Assembly: GCA_021160885.1 (NCBI GenBank)
Contig: JAGHBR010000344.1
Coordinates: 1-9,149 of the forward strand
Length of the DNA: 9,149 nucleotides
Source of the DNA: Caldisericaceae bacterium
Lineage (GTDB): Bacteria; Calditrichota; Calditrichia; Calditrichales; Calditrichaceae
Direction: 5' to 3'
A model generated the notes under the pieces. It ran no database searches, was not told where the DNA came from, and was given only the letters and a program-made list of their open reading frames with translations. The number at the start of each line of letters is the position of its first letter. Position 1 is the first letter of the stretch. Made by a program: the position numbers and the translations under genes. This document shows positions 1-6,099 of the stretch, piece after piece.

Positions 1-3000
1 AATACGCACATTTGGGCTCAGGGCAAACCTTACGAGGGCCCGGACGATCCGGCAGGCGATATTGAAGCCGAACGTGAAGGCTACATGACAGGCAACCGGA
101 TTTTGCTCTATTTTCAGAACACAACCGAATTAGCCAAATGGACGCCAAGCTATCGCGGCTCTCAATGGTCACGCTGGCCCAATACTTACGATGGCGTGCG
201 CATGCTGGATGGAATTGCTCTTTTGGTTGGTGCCAAAGTGTATATTAAAAACGATTCCATCCCGGTTACCGATTTCGATGAAATTAAGAACAATCCCGAT
301 TTAGATGTTCTTTATTACCTGCAAACCAGTTATCGCGAGGAGATGGATCGCAATCCGACCGGTACGGTAGAATGGGGCTTTTATCCGGTTTATGGCTATT
401 TCAACGAATTAAGCGATTACCCGGCCATGAGTAACCGACTGGAAAGCTGGCCGCCAGCTGGTTGGCCATCCACCGGACGTTCACTGAAATGGCCTGGCGA
501 GTGGAATGGCCGTTTTGGGCGCGGCGTCATTTACGCTGACCTGGAAACCTATTTTGTGGACAACGATGCCCAGGATCTGGAATATTTGGGGCCAGATGAT
601 AAAGTAAAATATTACCCACGCAGAAAATATGACGCCAGTGGCAATATCATTCAGGATATTCGGATTGGCGATATTCGACCCGAAGTAACCATTCAAAAAG
701 GAGAACCCTGGGGGGGACTGGGCCTAAGGGTAGAACAACGCGGCTTTCAATGGAACAATCCCCAGGCTCGTGATGCTATTTTCTGGGAATACAATATTGC
801 CAACATTTCAGAATACACCTTGCCTGAAGTGGCGTTTGGTTACTGGGTAGACAACGGAATCGGTGGGGAATCCGATGATGAGTTAGGCTTTTTTGACACT
901 AAAATTGACATGGCCTATTCATGGGATAAAGACGGCAAGGGCGAAGCAGGCTTGCCTACTGGAACCATGGGCTTTGCCTACCTGGAATCACCAGGCATTC
1001 CTTATGATGGTGAAGATAATGATGAAGACGGCCTGATTGATGAAAAACGGGACAATCCAACAGCAGGCGATTTTGTCGGACCAACCGATGGCATAGATAA
1101 TTTGCAAAATTTCCTCGATTTTTACCGTTTAAAAGAAGAAGACTTACGCCCGCACTGGTCAAGCGATGAAGATCAGGACTGGGAAGACGGCAATGACCTG
1201 AATGGCGACGGTATTTACCAACCCAATGAATATGCCGGTGACGATGTCGGATTGGATGGCGTTGGACCGCAGGAATTGAACTACACCGGACCTGACGAAG
1301 GCGAATGTAACCACATGCCCGATTACAAACAGGGCGTTGGTTGCGAACCGAACTACAATGCGACAGACGTAAGTGAATCGGATATGGTTGGTTTGACTTC
1401 ATTCTACATGTTTCCGGTTCCGCAACACAACCCACCTTACCGGCGCTGGTTCCGGAATGATGAATCCATGTGGGAACTTATTGGTCAGGACAGCCTGGTT
1501 GAGTACCTGGGCAATATTTCCAACCTGATCGAAACATTTGCTTCCGGTCCATTTCCGCTTTATCAGGGAAGAGAAGAACGTATTTCAATGTCTGAATTAC
1601 ATTCTTATGACGCATTGGAAGGCTTGAATTCAGAAGAGCACTCTGCGCCGGCGCTTTATGAAGTAAAACGTATTGTACAGGTAATTTACGAAAAAGACTA
1701 CCGCTTTGCTCAGCCTCCCAAGATGCCGACTTTAACCGCCACGCCAATGGATGGCAAAGTCATTTTAACATGGGATGATGTAGCCGATCAAAAAACGCGT
1801 GACCCGTTTTTAGGCAACATCAATGATTTTGAAGGCTACAAATTGTTTCGGGCTACAGATAAAAAAATGTCTGATCCTCAGGTAATTACCGATGGATTCG
1901 GTAATCCAATCTATTTAAAACCTATTTTTCAATGTGACCTCAAGGATGGTATTCGCGGCTTTGCCAATTACGGCGCCATTAATGGTATTGAGTACAATTT
2001 AGGCTATGATTCGGGAATCGTTCACCACTTTGTGGATGAAAATGTGCAAAATGGCCGCACCTATTACTACGCCATTGTGGCTTACGATTACGGTGCGCCG
2101 CATATCGGTCCTGGCATTGCCCCATCTGAGAACAATATTGTAATTGAACTGGATGAATCGGAAGAGATTCGTCGTCTGGAAGACGGATCGCTGGCCATTG
2201 GGCCAAACGTTGCGGTAGTGACGCCTCGCCAGGAAGCGGCAGGCTATGTACCTCCTTCCATTGATCAGGCCGATGACCAAACCACATTAGGCACCGGAAC
2301 TGTAAAACCGGAAATTCTGGCTCGCAACAGTCTGAAAATTGGTCATACCTACAAAGTGAAGTTTTTGATTGACACCCTGGCCGTGGCACCTTATTACGAT
2401 TATGCTATCCGCTATTCTACCGCCGGGTTACAGATCTTTGATGTAACCGAAGGCAATAAATTGGTTTATGAAGAAAATCCAGACCATTTTGCTTACAGCA
2501 ATTTGGTTTACCATGATACGCTCGACTACTGGACGTTAAGAACAGGGAAAACCATCTCCACTGATATTTTTGACGGCATGCGTCTGAACATTAACCAGGA
2601 AGTTGAACTGGCTCAGTACGATGCGCTCAACTCCGGCTGGTTAAATGGTGATGCGCCTTTAATCATTAATCCCGCTCCAACAGAACACCTGTATATGCCC
2701 TGGGATTATGAAATTGTGTTTACCGATAATGACTCTGCTTATGTAAGCAAGGCGAGAAGCCAGCATATACGAGATGAGCAAAACAATCGAATTAACAGAA
2801 CTAAACTAATTTTTAAACAGAATTTCAATTTTTACGTATTGAATAAATCTTTCATGGATTCGGCAGGGCAGTACCGTGTTATGGATATGGTTGTTGAAGA
2901 TCGCAACAGTAATCGTACCTTTGACATTGAAGACCGCATTTTGGTTGGTGATTTAAATGAACGCGGCAATTGGGCGGCAACCGCTTTCTCCTTTGAATTC

Positions 3001-3459
3001 GCAACCACTGATAGCGCCGATTTGCCCAAGCCGGATGATGTTTACCGGGTTTACCACAAAAGGCCTTTCTGGAAAGATGATTCCGTCATGTTTACTGTTC
3101 AGCCCGAAGGTGAATTAGACGAACAGGTATTAAAATCTACCATGGATGATATTAAAGTGGTGCCCAATCCGTACATTGCTACCAATGCCATGGAGCCGGC
3201 AGTAGCCAATCCGTTTTTGAATCAAAGACGGCGAATTATGTTCACGCATGTTCCGGCCCAATGTACCATCAAGATTTTTACCGTAAGTGGGGTGTTGGTT
3301 GACCAGATCGATGTTGAAAATGAACCGAGCAATGGCATTGTGCACTGGGATTTAAAATCTCGCGAAGGTCTTGATGTGGCAGCCGGCATGTACATCTATC
3401 ATGTAAAATCGCTCAAAACAGGCGATGAAAAGATAGGCAAATTTGCCATTATTAAATAA
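1..3459 (+). CDS. Large secreted surface protein with T9SS-like C-terminal sorting domain (5'-truncated by window)
   Basis: The reading frame is open from base 1, so the gene begins upstream. The ATG at 85 has no ribosome binding site and is not taken as the start. The visible part is 1152 residues (numbered from base 1). In order I see: a Trp-rich region at about 47-175 (W47, W56, W59, W125, W150, W155, W164, W168); acidic, possibly calcium-binding segments at 336-348 and 389-420; two close cysteines, C436 and C448; a fibronectin type III-like module at about 572-720, with an insertion that makes it longer than usual; a beta-rich stretch; and a sorting-domain-like end at about 1048-1152. The last domain is the main clue: it predicts export and surface attachment by a type IX-like system. 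The PorV-like barrel gene follows after 40 bases. No catalytic domain is recognisable, so function is unknown; binding of a polymer is only a guess. The family resembles large hypothetical exported proteins of Calditrichota, Ignavibacteria and Marinimicrobia. The frame is intact throughout. Confidence 0.85.
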   Translation, partial: NTHIWAQGKPYEGPDDPAGDIEAEREGYMTGNRILLYFQNTTELAKWTPSYRGSQWSRWPNTYDGVRMLDGIALLVGAKVYIKNDSIPVTDFDEIKNNPDLDVLYYLQTSYREEMDRNPTGTVEWGFYPVYGYFNELSDYPAMSNRLESWPPAGWPSTGRSLKWPGEWNGRFGRGVIYADLETYFVDNDAQDLEYLGPDDKVKYYPRRKYDASGNIIQDIRIGDIRPEVTIQKGEPWGGLGLRVEQRGFQWNNPQARDAIFWEYNIANISEYTLPEVAFGYWVDNGIGGESDDELGFFDTKIDMAYSWDKDGKGEAGLPTGTMGFAYLESPGIPYDGEDNDEDGLIDEKRDNPTAGDFVGPTDGIDNLQNFLDFYRLKEEDLRPHWSSDEDQDWEDGNDLNGDGIYQPNEYAGDDVGLDGVGPQELNYTGPDEGECNHMPDYKQGVGCEPNYNATDVSESDMVGLTSFYMFPVPQHNPPYRRWFRNDESMWELIGQDSLVEYLGNISNLIETFASGPFPLYQGREERISMSELHSYDALEGLNSEEHSAPALYEVKRIVQVIYEKDYRFAQPPKMPTLTATPMDGKVILTWDDVADQKTRDPFLGNINDFEGYKLFRATDKKMSDPQVITDGFGNPIYLKPIFQCDLKDGIRGFANYGAINGIEYNLGYDSGIVHHFVDENVQNGRTYYYAIVAYDYGAPHIGPGIAPSENNIVIELDESEEIRRLEDGSLAIGPNVAVVTPRQEAAGYVPPSIDQADDQTTLGTGTVKPEILARNSLKIGHTYKVKFLIDTLAVAPYYDYAIRYSTAGLQIFDVTEGNKLVYEENPDHFAYSNLVYHDTLDYWTLRTGKTISTDIFDGMRLNINQEVELAQYDALNSGWLNGDAPLIINPAPTEHLYMPWDYEIVFTDNDSAYVSKARSQHIRDEQNNRINRTKLIFKQNFNFYVLNKSFMDSAGQYRVMDMVVEDRNSNRTFDIEDRILVGDLNERGNWAATAFSFEFATTDSADLPKPDDVYRVYHKRPFWKDDSVMFTVQPEGELDEQVLKSTMDDIKVVPNPYIATNAMEPAVANPFLNQRRRIMFTHVPAQCTIKIFTVSGVLVDQIDVENEPSNGIVHWDLKSREGLDVAAGMYIYHVKSLKTGDEKIGKFAIIK
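1006..1344 (+). other. Acidic EF-hand/thrombospondin-3-like segment inside the large secreted protein
   Basis: Residues 336-348 of the visible protein (DGEDNDEDGLIDE) resemble the Asp-rich calcium loops of thrombospondin type 3 repeats. Residues 399-410 (DLNGDGIYQPNE) match the EF-hand/dockerin loop pattern, with D at position 1, N at 3, D at 5, G at 6 and E at 12. The stretch between and after them is also rich in Asp and Glu. C436 and C448 lie just downstream, 12 residues apart, and could form a disulfide once exported. Calcium binding is inferred from the pattern. No second helix-loop-helix copy is clear, so this is not a complete dockerin. Confidence 0.55.
1714..2160 (+). other. Fibronectin type III-like module with insertion
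   Basis: Residues about 572-720 of the visible protein start with PPKMPTLTATPMDGKVILTW and end near NNIVIELDE. The first strand pattern (hydrophobic, then V-x-L-x-W), the motif EGYKLFRATD and the later TYYYAIVAYD are typical Fn3 landmarks. The module is about 150 residues rather than the usual 90-100. The extra sequence lies between EGYKLFRA and TYYYAIVA. Such Fn3-like modules usually act as spacers or binding domains in exported bacterial proteins; its role here is not visible. Confidence 0.6.
3142..3456 (+). other. T9SS-like C-terminal sorting domain
   Basis: The last ~105 residues (about 1048-1152) begin with DDIKVVPNPYIA and contain IKIFTVSGVLV, then HWDLKSREG and VAAGMYIYHVK, ending in KIGKFAIIK. 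These are the landmarks of the Por/T9SS type A-like C-terminal domain: a V-x-PNP opening, a strand followed by SG, a W-D strand, then a G-x-Y-x-Y strand and a final K-F-x-x-x-K strand. In Bacteroidota this domain is recognised after the protein reaches the periplasm, then removed on export and anchoring. FlgD Ig-like folds give a similar pattern, so the exact subtype is uncertain. Confidence 0.8.
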
Positions 3460-3499
3460 ATGATTTAGCTAAAGTAATTAAGATAAATGGAGCAATAGA

Positions 3500-4555
3500 A
3501 TGGAAAAAAGAATCCTTCAAACAACAATAACCGTTCTAATAATGGTCGTTATTGCCTTAGGACAAAGACCCTACCGCGTGGGGACGACTACGGCCAACTT
3601 TCTGGAAATCGGGTATGGAACGGCAGGTATTGCCATGGGCGATGCCTGCGTCAGTTCTGTGAACGATGTTTCGGCAATCTATTGGAATCCCGCAGCGCTG
3701 GCCTTTTTGAAAAAGCATGAAGCGGCCTTTGTCTTTCAACCATGGATTGCCGATATTTCCACCGCTTTTGTTGGAACCAGCGTCATTATCCCGCAAATCG
3801 GTACCCTGGGCCTGCATCTGATCCATGCCGGTTATGGCCGCATCGATGTTACCAATCTTAATGCGCAGGAAGGAACAGGTGAAACTTACAGCGCGGATGA
3901 TTATGCTTTTGGCATTACCTACGCCCGCCAGTTGACGAACTGGTTCTCTTTTGGAGCTACCGGTAAATTTATTGCCTCCAAAATCTGGCATGTTTCTGCC
4001 AGTGCGCTGGCGTTGGATCTGGGCGTTGTTGTACAAACCCATTTCTTTTCTACCACCGGCAAACGCAGCGATGGATTGCGCGTGGCCATGAGTATTTCTA
4101 ACTACGGTTCCAGAATGCGTTATGATGGTTTAGACCTGGTTTATCCCATCGACCCCTTACCCGATGAAAACGGAAACTACAGTGACGTGCCGGGACAGTA
4201 TCGCCTTTCGTACTGGGAATTACCGCTGATTTTTAGAATTGGTACGTCTCTGGAAGTCATTAAAACTCAACACCATATTTTAACATTAGAAGTGGATGCC
4301 TTGCATCCCAATAATAATTCAGAATCGGTTAACTTAGGTGGCCAGTACGCTTTTAAAATCCCGACAACGGGCGAGTTTTTTGTACGGGCAGGCTATAAGG
4401 GCCTGTTCATGGATGAATCCCAGTATGGCTTAACCCTTGGCCTGGGCATGGTAAAATACCTGATGAACAATATTGGCTTAAAAGTTGACTACGCATTCAG
4501 AGATGTAGGCATTTTAGGTAATGTGCATAGTTATTCTATTGGAATAATGTTTTAA
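3500..4555 (+). CDS. PorV/PorQ-like outer-membrane beta-barrel protein
   Basis: This 351-residue protein starts with a signal peptide (hydrophobic core about residues 5-20, likely cleavage near the G21/Q22 junction). The mature N-terminus carries the signature of the PorV/PorQ (UPF0164-like) family: GTTTANFLEIGYGTAGIAMG at 28-47, followed by VNDVSAIYWNPAAL at 54-67. The rest alternates polar and hydrophobic residues in amphipathic strands and ends in aromatic F351, as expected of an outer-membrane barrel inserted by BAM. PorV of the type IX system binds cargo C-terminal domains at the outer membrane and delivers them to the attachment complex. Here the gene follows a gene whose product carries such a domain, so a cargo-specific role is a fair inference. 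The start at 3500 is supported by GGAG at 3489-3492, 7 bases upstream. The next gene follows 12 bases after the stop. Confidence 0.85.
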   Translation: MEKRILQTTITVLIMVVIALGQRPYRVGTTTANFLEIGYGTAGIAMGDACVSSVNDVSAIYWNPAALAFLKKHEAAFVFQPWIADISTAFVGTSVIIPQIGTLGLHLIHAGYGRIDVTNLNAQEGTGETYSADDYAFGITYARQLTNWFSFGATGKFIASKIWHVSASALALDLGVVVQTHFFSTTGKRSDGLRVAMSISNYGSRMRYDGLDLVYPIDPLPDENGNYSDVPGQYRLSYWELPLIFRIGTSLEVIKTQHHILTLEVDALHPNNNSESVNLGGQYAFKIPTTGEFFVRAGYKGLFMDESQYGLTLGLGMVKYLMNNIGLKVDYAFRDVGILGNVHSYSIGIMF

Positions 4556-4557
4556 AT

Positions 4558-4563
4558 GAGGAG
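4558..4563 (+). promoter_or_regulatory. Ribosome binding site deciding the start of the PPIase-like lipoprotein gene
   Basis: GAGGAG lies 4 bases before the ATG at 4568. It overlaps the alternative in-frame ATG at 4556, which touches the preceding stop codon and has no purine-rich site of its own at proper spacing. This favours 4568 as the start, which also gives a compact lipoprotein signal peptide. Confidence 0.6.
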
Positions 4564-4567
4564 TAAA

Positions 4568-6085
4568 ATGCCTAAAACTTTGACAACAATCTTTGGGCTG
4601 CTGCTATTCGGCAGCCTGCTTTTTATTTCTTGTAAAAAAGAAACGGGAACAACGACCAAAGAAACCATGCTGGCACGTGTGGCCGATAAAACTATTTCCG
4701 TCAATGAATTTATCAGGCGGGCCGAATACACAATTCGTCCGGCCTATTGTCGTGGAGACAATTACATCCATCGAAAAATTGTTTTAAACTCTTTAATTGC
4801 CGAGAAATTACTGGCCCTGGAAGCCGGAGAAGATAATGAATTAACACGCAATCATGAATTTCAACAATATCTGCTGGGACGCAAAGAACAGGCCATGCGT
4901 CAGATTCTGTTCTATGAAGTAGCAGAAAAACCAGTAAAATTAGATACCTCAGAAGTTAATCGACTGTACAAAGTAGCGGGCCGGCTGTACAATGTGGCTT
5001 ATTTGAATTGCCCAAACAAAGAAGTGGCTGGCGAAATTTACCGACAACTCAGCGCAGGTAAGGTTTCCTTTGAACAGATGGCAAAAGATTTAACCGGAAA
5101 AGACAAAGTCCCGCAACGAGAAATTCGCTTTGACTCACCTGAACCAGATATCATAAACAAAACACTGTATGATAAATCCATTAAAAAAGGGCAATTAATT
5201 GGTCCGTTGCAAGTGGCTCCGGACAGCTACGTTATTTTACATGTTAATGGCTGGAAAACTTTTGTAGCAATGAGCGATGAGCAACAGGCAAATCGCTTAA
5301 AATTGGTAAAGGATAAGCTAACCGAGCGGAAAGCGTTAGCCAATTATGAAAAATTCATTGGGAAGATAATGGGGGACAAGCAGTTACGTTTTAAGCCTAA
5401 AATATTCGAAAAGATGGTAAACATTTTAGGGCCGGAATATTTTAAGACGGAAAAAGAGAAGAAGGAAATGTTCAATAAAAAATTCTGGAATAAAGATAAC
5501 GACATGATGGTGCGTGAAAACAGCCTGGAGCAATTGGCTGCCATAGCTAAAGAGACCTTTTTTACCATCGAGGGACAGATCTGGACCGTAGAACAATTTA
5601 TGAATCATTTGCAGCGTCATCCGCTGGTCTTTCGCAGAAAAAAATTCCCCAAAAACCAGTTCGCGCGTCATTTTCGTCAGGCCGTTGCAGATATGATTCG
5701 CGATTATTATTTAACGCAGGTCGCTTATGAACGTGGTTATGACAAGCGTCCGGAAGTTCAGCGAAATGTGAACATGTGGAAAGATAATCTACTGGCCCTT
5801 TACCAGAAGAAAAAATATCTGGATCAACAAGACTTGAAAGGTAAAAAAGGACTGGAAATAATAAAAGAAGTGCTTGATCCCTATGTTGCTCAGCTTAGAG
5901 AGAAATACCAACAGCAGATTGAAATTAACACCGATGCCTTTGAAAAAATTCAATTAACGCGCATTGATTTATTTGCTATTCAACCGAATCAGGCCTTTCC
6001 TGTAGTTGTGCCTTCATTTCCTCAACTTACCACACACAATATGCTGGATTATGGTAGAAAAATGGAATTGGCTAAAACGAATTAA
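4568..6085 (+). CDS. Parvulin/SurA-like periplasmic lipoprotein
   Basis: From the ATG at 4568 the protein has 505 residues (509 from the ATG at 4556). The N-terminus is a short basic start, a hydrophobic core and LLFISC, so C22 is the likely lipidated cysteine. Residues about 36-118 look like the helical SurA-N chaperone segment (V38, S44-F48, then helices with LNSLIAEKLLALEAGE). Residues about 138-230 look like a PpiC-type parvulin domain (YNVAYLNCP to SYVILHVNGW), but the conserved GG-x-LG region of active parvulins is not visible. Residues about 334-418 resemble the first arm again (WTVEQF, then YLTQVAYERGYDKRPEVQR). SurA and PrsA proteins help exported proteins fold. Its place between the PorV-like barrel and the GH3 gene suggests it serves the products of this operon. 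Prolyl isomerase activity is doubtful; chaperone activity is more likely. Both flanking gaps are very short (12 and 14 bases). Confidence 0.75.
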   Translation: MPKTLTTIFGLLLFGSLLFISCKKETGTTTKETMLARVADKTISVNEFIRRAEYTIRPAYCRGDNYIHRKIVLNSLIAEKLLALEAGEDNELTRNHEFQQYLLGRKEQAMRQILFYEVAEKPVKLDTSEVNRLYKVAGRLYNVAYLNCPNKEVAGEIYRQLSAGKVSFEQMAKDLTGKDKVPQREIRFDSPEPDIINKTLYDKSIKKGQLIGPLQVAPDSYVILHVNGWKTFVAMSDEQQANRLKLVKDKLTERKALANYEKFIGKIMGDKQLRFKPKIFEKMVNILGPEYFKTEKEKKEMFNKKFWNKDNDMMVRENSLEQLAAIAKETFFTIEGQIWTVEQFMNHLQRHPLVFRRKKFPKNQFARHFRQAVADMIRDYYLTQVAYERGYDKRPEVQRNVNMWKDNLLALYQKKKYLDQQDLKGKKGLEIIKEVLDPYVAQLREKYQQQIEINTDAFEKIQLTRIDLFAIQPNQAFPVVVPSFPQLTTHNMLDYGRKMELAKTN

Positions 6086-6099
6086 GGAGAACAAATTCG

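Noticed and set aside
85..87. ATG at 85 as the true start of the first gene
   Set aside because: The frame is open back to base 1 with protein-like sequence, there is no ribosome binding site, and no signal peptide follows. An exported protein needs one, so the real start is upstream of the window.
710..716. Run of seven Gs as a phase-variation or frameshift tract
   Set aside because: The frame is intact across it and encodes a plausible P-W-G-G sequence. A single G7 inside a long gene is not enough to claim phase variation.
956..1435. Antisense open frame of 159 codons opposite the secreted protein
   Set aside because: It lies wholly within a well-supported gene, has no ribosome binding site I can support, and its His/Arg/Cys-rich composition is typical of a shadow frame.
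3487..3498. Tiny ORF (ATG GAG CAA TAG) just before the barrel gene
   Set aside because: Three codons that contain the ribosome binding site of the next gene. There is no sign of a leader peptide or attenuator.
3557..4042. Antisense open frame of 161 codons opposite the barrel gene
   Set aside because: It is a shadow of the conserved PorV-like coding sequence, with no recognisable domain or start signal.
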